Below, piece after piece: positions 53,595 through 64,000 of a stretch of DNA of 64,000 nt. A model generated the notes under the pieces. The model saw only the letters and a program-made list of their open reading frames with translations, was not told the origin of the DNA and searched no databases. Numbering within the stretch: the stretch's first letter is position 1; the number at the start of each line of letters is the position of its first letter. Position numbers and translations under genes: made by a program. Source of the DNA: Simplicispira hankyongi (GTDB lineage Bacteria; Pseudomonadota; Gammaproteobacteria; Burkholderiales; Burkholderiaceae_C); assembly GCF_003570885.1 (NCBI RefSeq), contig NZ_QXJC01000003.1, positions 806,001 to 870,000 of the forward strand, written 5' to 3'.

Positions 53595-53881
53595 GCGAGA
53601 GCCCCTTGCCAGAGGAAGACCGCACCTGGATCGCACAGCTGCGCCAGCAGTGGGAGCGCCAGCAGCGCAGCCGCCGCGAGGGCGAGCCCAGCCTGCTGCA
53701 CCAGCTCGCCAGCGTGGGCGTGCTGGGCTGGGTGGTGGTCGTGCCCACGCTGCTGGGCATCGCGCTGGGGCGCTGGCTGGATGCGCACTGGCATACCGGC
53801 ATCACCTTCACCGCAGCGCTGCTGCTGCTGGGCCTTGTGCTCGGCGGCTGGTCGGCCTGGCGCTGGATACACCGACCATGA
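53591..53881 (+). CDS. atpQ: N-type ATPase accessory membrane protein AtpQ
   Basis: The ATG at 53591 has GGGAG 7 nt upstream, preferred over the ATG two codons earlier. The 96-residue protein has a charged N-terminus (EEDRTWIAQLRQQWERQQRSRREGE) followed by two membrane helices (GVLGWVVVVPTLLGIALGRWL; TAALLLLGLVLGGWSAW). It matches the AtpQ/ATPase_gene1 family, which with AtpR is unique to N-ATPases and is thought to aid c-ring assembly. It overlaps atpC and atpR. Confidence 0.85.
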
Positions 53882-54147
53882 CGGCGCTGTTTTTCTTCCC
53901 CGGCCTGCTGCTGGGCGCATGGCACTTCGGCAGCCTGCACTGGCTCGCCGGGCGGCTCACGGGCAGCGGGCAAGCCCCGTGGGGCCGTCTGTTGGCACTG
54001 CAATTGCTGCGCTTCGCGCTGCTCGCCGGTGCCTGCTACGGCGCCGCGCGCGTTGGGCCATTGGCGCTGGTGGCCCTGGGACTCGGGGTACTGGCGGCGC
54101 GGCCGCTCGTCATTCATCTCACCAAAACCCGCCGGCCACCCCCATGA
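53878..54147 (+). CDS. atpR: N-type ATPase accessory membrane protein AtpR
   Basis: The ATG at 53878 overlaps the atpQ stop (ATGA) and gives 89 residues with about three membrane helices (FFFPGLLLGAWHFGSLHWL; LLALQLLRFALLAGACYGAA; LALVALGLGVLAARPLVI). The conserved Arg in the second helix (LLRFALL) fits AtpR, proposed to pair with the c-subunit carboxylates during rotor assembly. It overlaps atpB by 4 bp. Confidence 0.85.
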   Translation: MTALFFFPGLLLGAWHFGSLHWLAGRLTGSGQAPWGRLLALQLLRFALLAGACYGAARVGPLALVALGLGVLAARPLVIHLTKTRRPPP

Positions 54148-54821
54148 CCAACAGCCCGTTCAAGCACGAAGTTCTGCTGCACCTGGGGCCGCTGGCCATC
54201 ACCGCGCCCGTGGTCACCACCTGGGGCGTGATGCTGGCGCTCGTTCTGGGCGCCGCCTGGCTGCGCAGCCGTCTGTCGGTGCGCACGCCCGGCCGGGTGC
54301 AAGCGCTCGCCGAACTGGCATTCGACATGGTGCAGACGGAGATGCGCTCGACCATGAATGCCGACCCCGCGCCCTTCCTGCCCATGATTGCCACGCTGTT
54401 CGTCTTCATCCTCACGGCCAACCTGAGCGGGCTCATACCCGGCGTCGAGCCGCCCACCGCCGCCCTGGAGACCGACCTGGTGCTCGCGCTGGCCGTGTTT
54501 GCCGCCGTGCTGGGCTGGGGCATTCGCCGGCACGGCCTCTGGGGCTACCTGCGCAGCTACGCCCAGCCCAGCCTGCTGGTACTGCCGCTGAACCTGATCG
54601 AGGCGCTGACGCGCATCGTCTCGATGTCGGTGCGCCTGTTTGGCAACATCATGAGCGGCGTCGTGATCTCCACCGTGGTGCTGGGACTGGCGGGGCTGCT
54701 CGTGCCCGTGCCGTTCATGGCACTTGAACTGCTCACCGGGCTGATCCAGGCCTATATTTTTACCGTGCTCGCCATGGTCTTCATCGCTGCGGCCGCGAGC
54801 GAATCTTCTGAACCGGAGTGA
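54144..54821 (+). CDS. atpB: N-type ATPase F0 subunit a
   Basis: The ATG at 54144 gives 225 residues with five to six membrane helices. The conserved helix with the essential Arg is present as TRIVSMSVRLFGNIMSG, and the helix before it is TANLSGLIPGVEPPTA. Subunit a holds the ion half-channels next to the c-ring. It is shorter than E. coli subunit a (271), as is common for this family. Translation is coupled to atpR by overlap. Confidence 0.92.
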   Translation: MTNSPFKHEVLLHLGPLAITAPVVTTWGVMLALVLGAAWLRSRLSVRTPGRVQALAELAFDMVQTEMRSTMNADPAPFLPMIATLFVFILTANLSGLIPGVEPPTAALETDLVLALAVFAAVLGWGIRRHGLWGYLRSYAQPSLLVLPLNLIEALTRIVSMSVRLFGNIMSGVVISTVVLGLAGLLVPVPFMALELLTGLIQAYIFTVLAMVFIAAAASESSEPE

Positions 54822-54826
54822 CCCTT

Positions 54827-55078
54827 ATGGACAACCACTGGATTGAACTTGTCAGCATCGTCTGCGCCGCCTTGACGGTGTCTTTTGGCGCCATTGGCCC
54901 GGCGCTCGCCGAGGGCCGTTCGGTGGCTGCGGCCATGGATGCGCTGGCCCGCCAACCCGAGGCCGCCAGCACCATCTCGCGCACGCTGTTTGTCGGCCTG
55001 GCCATGATCGAAACCACCGCCATTTACTGCCTGGTCATCGCGCTGCTGCTGCTGTTCGCCAACCCGTTCCTGCGCTAA
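54827..55078 (+). CDS. atpE: N-type ATPase F0 subunit c, with two membrane carboxylates
   Basis: The ATG at 54827 has CCGGAG 8 nt upstream and gives 83 residues forming a helical hairpin. Helix 1 has GPALAEGRS (Pro25, Glu29); helix 2 has AMIETTAIY (Glu62, Thr63, Thr64, Tyr67). The second glutamate in helix 1 is the double-carboxylate feature of N-ATPase c-rings, replacing the Gln of Na+-type rings. Thr63/Thr64/Tyr67 match the Na+-ligand pattern. Whether the ring carries H+ or Na+ cannot be read with certainty. Confidence 0.93.
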   Translation: MDNHWIELVSIVCAALTVSFGAIGPALAEGRSVAAAMDALARQPEAASTISRTLFVGLAMIETTAIYCLVIALLLLFANPFLR

Positions 55079-55099
55079 GCGCTTGTTGACGTTCTGACG

Positions 55100-55849
55100 A
55101 TGCACATCGACCTCTCCACCCTGCTGCTGCAAGCGGTCAACCTGCTGGTGCTGCTGGTACTGCTGCGCTGGCTGCTGTACCGGCCGCTGCAGTCCGTGAT
55201 CGCCGCGCGGCGCGCGCTCGTCGCCAAGGAGCTGGCCGATGCCAGCGACAAAGCGGCACAGGCGCAGCAGGCCGCCAGCGCGCTGGCGAGCCAGCAGCAA
55301 ACCCTGGAAACCGAACAGGCCCGTCTGCTCGACGCCGCACGCCGGGACGCCGCCGCCGAGCGCGAACAACTGCTCGCCAGCGCCCGCCTTGAGGCCAAGG
55401 CACAGCTGGACGCTGCACGTGCACAACTGGCGAGCGAACGCCAGCAGGCCGCATCAAGGCTCTTTGACGAAGCCTCCGGTCTGGCAGTGGACCTGGCGGG
55501 CCGGATGCTCACGCTCACGCCCGTCGATGACAGCACCTTCATCGACAGCCTGCTGGCCCAGGTGGCCGCAACGCCCGAGGCGCAGCGTGCGCAGTGGTTC
55601 GCGCCGGGCAGTGCAAGAAATGTGGAACTGTGCACCGCACGCGCCTTGGCGCCTGCGGCGCAGGACGCGCTGCGCACGCGCCTGCAGGCCTTGCTGGGCA
55701 ACAGCGTGGCCCTCACCTGCACGCACGACAGCGCCCTCATTGCCGGCGCCGAACTGCGCTTTACCCTGGGCACGCTGGCGCTGCACTGGGCGCGTACGCT
55801 GCAAGAGGCCCGGCAGGCCCTGGCCCCGGTGGCGCAGGAAGCGGCATGA
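55100..55849 (+). CDS. atpF: N-type ATPase F0 subunit b with delta-like C-terminal extension
   Basis: The 249-residue protein is much longer than a usual b subunit (~156). An N-terminal membrane helix ([20 protein letters not shown]) leads to a long Ala/Gln/Glu coiled coil (residues ~35-125). A C-terminal domain follows ([20 protein letters not shown] ... [16 protein letters not shown]) that resembles the end of subunit delta. No separate atpH (delta) gene is present, as in N-ATPases, so this part probably replaces it in the stator. It overlaps atpA by 4 bp. Confidence 0.88.
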   Translation: MHIDLSTLLLQAVNLLVLLVLLRWLLYRPLQSVIAARRALVAKELADASDKAAQAQQAASALASQQQTLETEQARLLDAARRDAAAEREQLLASARLEAKAQLDAARAQLASERQQAASRLFDEASGLAVDLAGRMLTLTPVDDSTFIDSLLAQVAATPEAQRAQWFAPGSARNVELCTARALAPAAQDALRTRLQALLGNSVALTCTHDSALIAGAELRFTLGTLALHWARTLQEARQALAPVAQEAA

Positions 55850-57420
55850 GCGAGGCCCTCGCCGAAGGTTCCGAGGTCTGCGAGACCGCGCCCGTGCCCG
55901 AACCCCTGGTGGCCAGCCTTCAGCGCTGGCGCAGCGCCGCCGCCGCGCGCCTGCCCGAAGGCGCTCAGCCGGCACATTTCGAAGAAATCGGCCGCGTGCA
56001 CGCCACGGGCGACGGCATCGCCGAAATACGCGGACTGGCCGGAGCGCGCCTGGGCGAACTGCTGCGCTTCTCCAGCGATCGCATGGGCTACGCGGCCAGC
56101 CTCAATGCCGACAGCATCGCCTGCGTGCTGCTCGACGACAGCGCTGGTGTGGCCGTGGGCGACGCCGTGCGCCGCACGGGCGACGTGGTGCAGGTGCCCG
56201 TGGGCGAGGCGCTGCTGGGCCGCGTCGTAGACCCGCTGGGCCGCCCGCTCGACGGCCGTGGGCCGGTGGCAAGCACCGAGCGCCTGCCCGCCGAACGGCC
56301 GGCGCCCAGCATTCTCGAGCGCGCACTGGTCCAAGAGCCGGTGCACACCGGCACGCTCGCCGTCGATGCCCTGTTTCCCCTGGGGCGGGGCCAGCGCGAG
56401 CTGCTCATCGGCGACCGCGGCACGGGCAAGACGGCGATTGCGGTCGATGCCGTCGTTGCGCAAAAGGACAGCGAGCTGATCTGCGTCTACATCTGCGTCG
56501 GGCAAACCTCGGAATCGGCCGCCGCCGTGGTCGCCGCCATTGAAAAGTTTGGCGCCCCCGAACGCTGCATTGTTGTCGTGGCCAGTGGCAGCACCGCCCC
56601 CGGCCTGCAATGGCTGGCGCCCTTTGCCGGGTTTTCCATGGCCGAGTGGTTCCGTGACCGCGGCGGCCATGCGCTGGTGGTGGTGGACGACCTGAGCCAG
56701 CATGCGGCCACGCACCGCGAGCTGGCCCTTCTGATGCAGCAGCCACCGGGGCGCGAAGCCTATCCGGGCGACATTTTTCATGTACACGCCCGGCTGCTCG
56801 AGCGCGCCGCCATGCTCTCGCCCGAGCGCGGCGGGGGCTCGCTGACCGCGCTGCCGGTGGCCCGCACCGAGGCCGGCAACCTGAGCGCCTACATCCCGAC
56901 CAACCTGATCTCGATTACCGACGGGCAGATCGTGCTGAACCAGCGCCAGTTCGAGCTGGGCCAGTTGCCTGCGGTGGACACGGGCCTGAGCGTAAGCCGC
57001 GTCGGCGGCAAGACCCAGGCCCCGCTGATGCGGGGCGCGGTGGCGCAACTGCGCCTGGCTTACGCCCAGTTCCTTGAACTGGAAGTGTTCACCCGCTTTG
57101 GGACCGAGCTGGACGCACGCGTCCAGGCGCAGATCGCCCGGGGCCGCCTGATCCGCGCGGCCCTGGGCCAGCCACGGCTGGCGCCGCAGGACGCGGCGCT
57201 GCAGGTGGCCCTGCTGATCGCGCTGCAGACCGGGCTGCTCGATACCGGCGGCCCGCAGGCACTGCCGGCCAGGCTCGCGCAACTTGGCGCCGCCATTGCC
57301 GCTGACCCCGTGCTGGCGGCAGCGCTGCGCACCCGCGGCAAGCCCCCACCCGGCCTGCAGGAGCGCCTCAGTGCCCAGTTGGCCCAGGTGCTGGGCGAGC
57401 CGGCAACCGCAGTGGTGTGA
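55846..57420 (+). CDS. atpA: N-type ATPase F1 subunit alpha
   Basis: The ATG at 55846 ([11 protein letters not shown]) gives 524 residues. It shows Walker [10 protein letters not shown] near 189-197, the alpha signature region ([20 protein letters not shown]), [21 protein letters not shown] and [12 protein letters not shown]. It is the non-catalytic nucleotide-binding subunit of the alpha3beta3 head. The N-terminus has ~15 extra acidic residues. It overlaps atpF and is followed 3 bp later by atpG. Confidence 0.93.
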   Translation: MSEALAEGSEVCETAPVPEPLVASLQRWRSAAAARLPEGAQPAHFEEIGRVHATGDGIAEIRGLAGARLGELLRFSSDRMGYAASLNADSIACVLLDDSAGVAVGDAVRRTGDVVQVPVGEALLGRVVDPLGRPLDGRGPVASTERLPAERPAPSILERALVQEPVHTGTLAVDALFPLGRGQRELLIGDRGTGKTAIAVDAVVAQKDSELICVYICVGQTSESAAAVVAAIEKFGAPERCIVVVASGSTAPGLQWLAPFAGFSMAEWFRDRGGHALVVVDDLSQHAATHRELALLMQQPPGREAYPGDIFHVHARLLERAAMLSPERGGGSLTALPVARTEAGNLSAYIPTNLISITDGQIVLNQRQFELGQLPAVDTGLSVSRVGGKTQAPLMRGAVAQLRLAYAQFLELEVFTRFGTELDARVQAQIARGRLIRAALGQPRLAPQDAALQVALLIALQTGLLDTGGPQALPARLAQLGAAIAADPVLAAALRTRGKPPPGLQERLSAQLAQVLGEPATAVV

Positions 57421-57423
57421 ACC

Positions 57424-58314
57424 GTGGACCGCACTGCCGCCGACGTACAGGCACGGCTTGCCACCACGCAAGGTTTTGGCGAACTGGTCAATGCGCTGCG
57501 CGGCATGGCGGCGGCCCGCTCCGAACGCGCCCGCGCCCGCATTGCCGGCGCCGATGCCTACAGCCGCACCGTGGCCGCGGCCATCGGCCAGGCCCTGGCG
57601 CTGCTGCCCGAAAGCGATGCGCCAGCGCCCTCTGCCGCCGATCACCGCCCCGGCCCCAGCACCGGCGAAGCGCTGTGGCTGGTGTTTGGCGCGGAGCAGG
57701 GCTTCAACGGCGGCTACACCGAGCGTGTGCTGGACGCCTTGCCCACCGGGACGCCAGCCGTGCGCACCGTGCTGCTGGGAGAACAGGCCCAACACATCGC
57801 GCACGTGCGCGGGCTCAAGATCGAAGCCCACGCCCCTCTGGTCGCGCACGCGGACGCCGTGATCCCCACCAGTGAACGGCTGCGCAGCTTGTTGCTTGCC
57901 ACGCTGGCAAAGCGGCCTGCGGCCAGCGTCGAATTGCTGTTTGGCGAGATGGGGGCCGGCAACCACTTCGAACTGCGGCGCCAGCGCCTGCTGCCACTGG
58001 ACCTCGCCACCCTGCGCGCCGCGCCCGAGCAGGCTCCGCGCGTGCACCAGAAGCCCGCCGAACTGCTGGACCTGCTGGCAGGCGAATATGTCTCGGCGCG
58101 GCTCGCCAGGGCCACCCTGCACAGCCATGCCTGCGAAAACCTGGCGCGGCTCTCGGCCATGGCGGCGGCGCACGAGAACATCACGAAAATGAGCAGCACG
58201 CTGCAGGACGAGCTGCGCCGCCTGCGCCAGGAGGCCATCACCGCCGAAGTGGTGGAACTGGCCGCCGGCCTGCGCTCCCTGCGCCGGCAAAGCGACGCAG
58301 CCGCCAAACCCTGA
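57424..58314 (+). CDS. atpG: N-type ATPase F1 subunit gamma
   Basis: The start is GTG at 57424, 3 bp after atpA, giving 296 residues. Terminal coiled coils are visible at the N-terminus (TTQGFGELVNALRGMAAARSE) and C-terminus (HENITKMSSTLQDELRRLRQE). The central Rossmann-like domain includes VFGAEQGFNGGYTERVL. Gamma is the rotor shaft. It is the last gene of the operon. A GCTGTCCGACAGC palindrome follows at 58320-58332, and no further atp gene is present. Confidence 0.9.
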   Translation: MDRTAADVQARLATTQGFGELVNALRGMAAARSERARARIAGADAYSRTVAAAIGQALALLPESDAPAPSAADHRPGPSTGEALWLVFGAEQGFNGGYTERVLDALPTGTPAVRTVLLGEQAQHIAHVRGLKIEAHAPLVAHADAVIPTSERLRSLLLATLAKRPAASVELLFGEMGAGNHFELRRQRLLPLDLATLRAAPEQAPRVHQKPAELLDLLAGEYVSARLARATLHSHACENLARLSAMAAAHENITKMSSTLQDELRRLRQEAITAEVVELAAGLRSLRRQSDAAAKP

Positions 58315-58398
58315 GCACCGCTGTCCGACAGCCCCTAAGCTGCGGCGCCAGGACGGCGCTGCCGGACTTTAGGCCACGACCTGCCGCCCCAAAAAAAT

Positions 58399-58653
58399 TT
58401 AAGCCGGCTTGTAAAACGCCTCGACCTTGCCCTTGAGCGTGATCAGCAGCGGCCGCCCCTTGCGGTCCAGCGTCCGGCCAGCCGGCACCTTCACCCAGCC
58501 TTCGCTCACGCAGTATTCATCGACGTCAAAGCGCTCCTTGCCGTTGAGGCGGATGCCAATATCGTGCTGGAACACCTCGGCGACGTGGTGGGCGCTGCGC
58601 GGATCGACGCTGAGGCGGTCGGGCAGCGCGGGGGGAACATGGGGCTGGGTCAT
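58399..58653 (-). CDS. DUF3297 family protein
   Basis: An 84-residue soluble protein with the DUF3297 pattern: PDRLSVDPRSAHHVAEVF, IGIRLNGKERFDVDEYCVSEGW, and an SH3-like end with VKVPAGRTLDRKGRPLLI. The family is common in proteobacteria and uncharacterised. It is transcribed leftward, 88 bp after the AEC permease stop, with a hairpin repeat between them. It converges with the ATPase operon. Confidence 0.88.
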   Translation of the reverse strand: MTQPHVPPALPDRLSVDPRSAHHVAEVFQHDIGIRLNGKERFDVDEYCVSEGWVKVPAGRTLDRKGRPLLITLKGKVEAFYKPA

Positions 58654-58695
58654 GGTGGCAATGCAGAACGTAAAAAATATCAGTCAAAAGTGGCT

Positions 58696-58727
58696 CTAGC
58701 GCTTATCTGGCATGCGCTGAGAGCTAT
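58696..58727 (-). repeat. 32-nt hairpin-core repeat, intergenic copy (minus orientation)
   Basis: Read on the minus strand it begins ATAGCTC and ends AAGCGCTAG at exactly 32 nt, followed by AGCCACTTTTGACTG. Arms are AGCGCAT/AAGCGCT with partial pairing. It lies between the AEC permease stop and the DUF3297 start on their coding strand. Confidence 0.8.
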
Positions 58728-58741
58728 AACTTAAATAGCAT

Positions 58742-59695
58742 TCAAGTCAGCAGCGCCACCGCTCCCGAAAAGCTCAGGAACGCCAGCGCCGTGGACACCA
58801 GAATGATGCGGGCAATGCGCCCGTTGTGCGCGCCAAAGCGCTCGGCCAGCAGCGAGACATTGCTGGCGCTGGGCAGCGCCGCCAGCAGCACCAGAACGGT
58901 GAAGGCGAAAGGGTCCAGCGGCACACCCAGCGCCATCGCGCCGCGCCCGACCAGCCACACCAGCAGCGGGTGCAGGAAAAGCTTGGCCAGCGCCAGCGGC
59001 ACGTAGTCGCGCACCAGCACGCGCTCGTGCTGGTTCATCTGCGAGCGCGCCAGCACCGCGCCAATGGTGAACAGCGCCACCGGCGAGGCGGCGTCGGCGA
59101 GCATGGCGATGGTCTTGTCCACCGGGCCGGGCAGCTTCCACGCCGCCGCCGAGGCGATGGCGCCCAGCGCGATCGACCAGGGCATCGGGTTGGTCAGCAT
59201 GCCGCGCAGGGCGCGGCGCAAGGCCACCGCCATGCCATGCGTGCCGGCGCCGTCGAGCTGCGACAGCGCAATGCACAGCGAGGTGGTCAGCACCATGTCG
59301 ATCATGATGGTGACGATGGCAGGCCCCGCCGCAGTGGCCCCCAGCAGGGCCACCAGCAGCGGCACGCCCATGAAGCCGGTGTTGGGAAACGCCGCCACCA
59401 GCGCGCCAAACGCCGCGTCGTTCCAGTTGGTGCGCGGGCCGCGCGTGGCCAGCACCGCACCGCCCACCATCAGCACGGCGCACAGCGTGTACACGCCGGC
59501 CACGGCCGGGTCCAGCAGTTGGGCAATCGGCGTCTGGGCGCCAAAGCGGTACAGCAGACAGGGCAACGCAAAAAACAACACAAAGGCGTTGAGCCCGGGA
59601 ATCGCCGGCTGCGGCAACACGCCGCCGCGCGCCGCCAGGTAGCCGCAGAGCACCAGGGCGAAGAAGGGAAAAGTGATGAGGAGGACGTCGAGCAC
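58742..59695 (-). CDS. AEC family (auxin efflux carrier-type) permease
   Basis: The start is GTG at 59695 (VLDVLLITFPFFAL); the longer frame upstream runs antisense through rep and is not real. The 317-residue protein has about ten membrane helices in two five-helix halves with a central cytoplasmic loop. It has family blocks PGLNAFVLFFALPCLL, AAFPNTGFMGVPLLVAL and LAALPSASNVSLLAERF. AEC members export organic acids or similar anions; this one has no obvious substrate clue. It is divergent from rep, with 114 bp between starts. Confidence 0.88.
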   Translation of the reverse strand: MLDVLLITFPFFALVLCGYLAARGGVLPQPAIPGLNAFVLFFALPCLLYRFGAQTPIAQLLDPAVAGVYTLCAVLMVGGAVLATRGPRTNWNDAAFGALVAAFPNTGFMGVPLLVALLGATAAGPAIVTIMIDMVLTTSLCIALSQLDGAGTHGMAVALRRALRGMLTNPMPWSIALGAIASAAAWKLPGPVDKTIAMLADAASPVALFTIGAVLARSQMNQHERVLVRDYVPLALAKLFLHPLLVWLVGRGAMALGVPLDPFAFTVLVLLAALPSASNVSLLAERFGAHNGRIARIILVSTALAFLSFSGAVALLT

Positions 59696-59809
59696 GGGCG
59701 GTATTGTCGGGGCTTGGCCGGTGCTGCGCTTGAGCTCGCTATCATCCACGGCTCCCTTCCCCATGGCCGCGCCTGCGAGCGCCGCGCCGCTTGCCCGTTG
59801 CCTACCCCC

Positions 59810-61879
<2,070 letters not shown>

Positions 61880-61920
61880 GAATCTGTTGCATTTGCACTA
61901 CAGACAATACTACCAAAACA

Positions 61921-61952
61921 ATAGCTGCTAACGCTTACTGCATAAGCGCTAG
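61921..61952 (+). repeat. 32-nt hairpin-core repeat, intergenic copy after rep
   Basis: It begins ATAGCTGC and ends AAGCGCTAG. Arms AACGCTTA (61930-61937) and TAAGCGCT (61943-61950) pair with one mismatch. It is flanked by ACCAAAACA and AGGCCAAAAATGCTTAAA. It lies in the rep-pldA gap (61880-62111), which shows no other gene. Confidence 0.85.
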
Positions 61953-62111
61953 AGGCCAAAAATGCTTAAACTTTTTGCCTTGCGTGCGCGCCCATGCGCC
62001 ATGCCAAGGCGGTGCTTGCGGCGCGCTCCCACAGGCCGCCCGCCGCGCGCGGCCAACAATCCAGACATTCCCCATCGCAATTCGCCTGGTATTTTTCTCA
62101 CCCTTCTCTTC

Positions 62112-63317
62112 ATGACCCTGTCTGCATTCACCCCCCACGGCGCTGCCCGCGCCTGCCCCTTGCTGGTGCTCGCCCTGACGGCCAGCGCCGCCGCGCTGGC
62201 CCAGGGCGGCGGCGCTGCCATGTCTGGTGCCAGCGCGCCCGACGCCGCCTGGCGCAGCTGCGCGGCCATGACGGCCGACTCCAACGCCCGCCTGGCGTGC
62301 TTTGACGGCTGGGCGCAGCAGCAGTCACTGGGCACACCCGTGGCCGCGGGAGGCGCGCCCGCCGCCAGCGCCATCGAAAACGCCGCTGCCCCCAAAGCCC
62401 AGGTGGACACCACCCTGCCCGCCACGCGCGTGATCGAAGTCGCCCGCACCGAGGGCTGCCGCGACCCGCAGTACAGCGAGCTCTCGCGCTTCTGGGAGCT
62501 CGAATCGGGCACCGACTGCGGCACCTTCAGCTTTCGCGGCTACCGACCCATTTCCGTCTCCGTGGTGGCTGCCAGCAACGTGGACCGCGAGCCCACTTCA
62601 CCGGCACCCGACCATTCGGCGCTGCAATCGGTCCCCTACCGCCGCACCGAGGGGCGCTTGCAACTCTCCGTGCGCACCAAGGTGGCCCAGGGCCTGCTGA
62701 CCCAGGGCAACCCCACGCTGAGGGATTCGCTGTGGTTTGGCTACACCCAACAGTCGTACTGGCAGGTGTTCACGCCGCAGATCTCGCGCCCGTTCCGCAC
62801 CACCGACCACGAGCCCGAAGTCATGTACGTCTACCCGACCGACGCACAGCTCCCCTTTGGCTGGCGCTGGCGCTACAGCGGCATCGGGCTGGTGCACCAG
62901 TCCAATGGCCAGAGCGAGCCGCTGTCTCGCAGCTGGAACCGCGCCTATCTGATGACCGGCATCGAGCTCGATAGCCGCTGGCGCCTACAGGCCAAGGTGT
63001 GGAAACGCATTGCCGAAGACGCCAGCAGCGACGACAACCCGGACATCAGCGACTACATCGGCCGCGGCGAGCTGTCGGCGTTCTGGAACGCCACCCCGGA
63101 CAGCACCCTGGGCCTGACCGTGCGCAGCTCACTGGGCAGCACGGCGCGTGGCTCGACACGGCTGGAGTGGCTGCAGGCCTTGGGCACGGGGCTGGGCGGC
63201 GGCAAAAGCAACCTGCGCCTGCACACGCAGCTGTTCTCGGGCTACGGCGACAGCATGATCGACTACAACCACAAGCGCACGGTCTTCAGCGTCGGCCTGA
63301 GCCTGGTGGATTTCTAA
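62112..63317 (+). CDS. pldA: Outer-membrane phospholipase A (OMPLA)
   Basis: The start is taken at ATG 62112 (MTLSAFTPHG), giving 401 residues with a signal peptide ending near AALAQ. A ~120-residue N-terminal extension with cysteines (SCAAM, LACFDG, EGCRDP, TDCGTF) precedes the 12-strand barrel. The catalytic triad motif is clear: His262 and Ser264 in VHQSNGQ and Asn276 in RSWNR, with the same 12-residue Ser-Asn spacing as E. coli PldA. It hydrolyses phospholipids misplaced in the outer leaflet. The final Phe (GLSLVDF) fits a barrel C-terminus. Confidence 0.92.
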   Translation: MTLSAFTPHGAARACPLLVLALTASAAALAQGGGAAMSGASAPDAAWRSCAAMTADSNARLACFDGWAQQQSLGTPVAAGGAPAASAIENAAAPKAQVDTTLPATRVIEVARTEGCRDPQYSELSRFWELESGTDCGTFSFRGYRPISVSVVAASNVDREPTSPAPDHSALQSVPYRRTEGRLQLSVRTKVAQGLLTQGNPTLRDSLWFGYTQQSYWQVFTPQISRPFRTTDHEPEVMYVYPTDAQLPFGWRWRYSGIGLVHQSNGQSEPLSRSWNRAYLMTGIELDSRWRLQAKVWKRIAEDASSDDNPDISDYIGRGELSAFWNATPDSTLGLTVRSSLGSTARGSTRLEWLQALGTGLGGGKSNLRLHTQLFSGYGDSMIDYNHKRTVFSVGLSLVDF

Positions 63318-63331
63318 CAGGAACACCCCCC

Positions 63332-63804
63332 TGAGGCGCTGCGCGCCTTCCCCCCGCTCTCGCTACGCTGCGCTGGGCGGGCAGGGGGACGACGCCCTCG
63401 CTGCGGGGCGGCCCTTGCTCGGCGTCCCACGCCTGGGGCCGCGCCAGTGGTGTGCGCTGCTGACGAGCGCGCAAGGCGGCCAGCAGCCCCTGAGGCGCTG
63501 CGCGCCTTCCCCCCGCTCTCGCTACGCTGCGCTGCGCGGGCAGGGGGACGACGCCCTCGCTGCGGGGCGGCTCTTGCTCGGCGTCCCGCGCCTGGGGCCG
63601 CGCCAGTGGTGTGCGCTGCTGACGAGCGCGCAAGGCGGCCAGCAGCCCCTGAGGCGCTGCGCGCCTTCCCCCCGCTCTCGCTACCCTGCGCTGCGCGGGC
63701 AGGGGGACGACGCCCTCGCTGCGGGGCGGCCCTTGCTCGGCGTCCCACGCCTGGGGCCGCGCCAGTGTTGTGCGCTGCTGACAAACGCGCAAGGCGGCCA
63801 GCAG
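63332..63804. repeat. Three tandem copies of a 159-bp GC-rich repeat
   Basis: Units begin at TGAGGCGCTGCGCGCC at 63332, 63491 and 63650, an exact 159-bp period, with only a few base differences between units (for example CTGGGCGGG versus CTGCGCGGG). Each unit includes GGGGGACGACGCCCTCGCTGCGG and ends near GGCGGCCAGCAG. Because 159 is divisible by three, several frames stay open through all copies. I regard those repetitive ORFs as non-coding. The stretch 63805-63984 holds no gene that I can support. Confidence 0.9.
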
Positions 63805-63984
63805 CGTCCGATCACAACTCGTTACGACATCGCCCTCAAGTTCTGCGCCATCGCGCCGAAGCGCCGCCACAATGGCACGCGCGCCGACACCGGCATGGCT
63901 GCGCGCGGCAGGCGCCTGAACAGGGCGACTTTCTCACCGTTTAATCGGCCATTGCCGGCGCCTTGCGCCCTCGACAATGTGGAC

Positions 63985-64000
63985 AAGAGGAGCCTCCGAT
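63985..64000 (+). promoter_or_regulatory. Ribosome-binding site for a gene starting at the window edge
   Basis: AAGAGGAG (63985-63992) is followed by a 6-nt spacer and then AT as the last two bases. If the next base is G, an ATG start begins at 63999. No product can be inferred. Confidence 0.45.

Noticed and set aside
55075-58290. 1071-residue minus-strand ORF opposite atpF-atpA-atpG
   Set aside because: All three plus-strand ATPase genes have clear motifs; the minus frame has none.
63332-63804. Possible CRISPR array
   Set aside because: The units are 159 bp, contiguous and almost identical throughout, with no short repeat/spacer alternation and no cas genes nearby.
63286-63944. Overlapping repetitive ORFs on both strands at the right end
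   Set aside because: They arise from the 159-bp tandem repeat (divisible by three) and lack codon structure or a ribosome site.

Overview
The window looks like chromosomal DNA of a high-GC betaproteobacterium, most likely a Comamonadaceae member (Acidovorax-like). The reasons are very high G+C codon use, dense operons joined by ATGA overlaps, a Burkholderiales-style type II secretion cluster, an N-type ATPase operon, and a family of short hairpin repeats that I associate from memory with this family. The genus is inference. No tRNA, rRNA, CRISPR array, prophage or complete insertion sequence was seen. Layout: 1-2.3 kb holds the end of a nitric oxide reductase accessory region (4Fe-4S protein, then norD). 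2.5-13.7 kb is a surface-polysaccharide region. It has a WecA-like initiating sugar-phosphate transferase, a GT2 rhamnosyltransferase-like enzyme, a 1264-residue methyltransferase-GT2-GT4-like protein, two further methyltransferases, an LpxL-like acyltransferase and a Wzm/Wzt ABC exporter whose ATPase carries a C-terminal glycan-recognition extension. The dTDP-L-rhamnose genes rfbBDAC lie at 30.1-33.6 kb and probably feed this region. 13.8-16.4 kb encodes a PpiC-type periplasmic foldase and an abundant-looking exported surface protein. 16.5-28.0 kb is a type II secretion operon, transcribed leftward in the order gspE-F-G-H-I-J-K-L-M-C/N-D plus a small lipoprotein. Divergent from gspE is an exported GH42-like protein. 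33.6-38.1 kb pairs a two-domain fatty acyl-CoA reductase (wax-ester type) with a divergent phasin, a TetR regulator and a TPR protein, which suggests neutral-lipid or PHA storage. 38.2-49.3 kb is mainly housekeeping: coaX, a BON-LysM protein, a creatininase-rhodanese fusion, alaX, a giant DUF748/AsmA-like protein, dsbD and hemE. 49.5-58.3 kb has priA, preceded by two DnaA-box-like sites, then a complete N-ATPase operon atpDCQRBEFAG. 58.4-63.3 kb has a DUF3297 protein, an AEC permease, the Rep helicase and outer-membrane phospholipase A. The window ends in three tandem 159-bp repeats and a ribosome-binding site for a gene beginning at the edge. The most unusual structural signal is a hairpin repeat with a fixed 32-nt core. 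It occurs between genes (after norD, after rep, and before the AEC permease stop) and also, in frame, inside dsbD, priA and rfbD, and possibly rfbB. In dsbD it encodes the end of the signal peptide.
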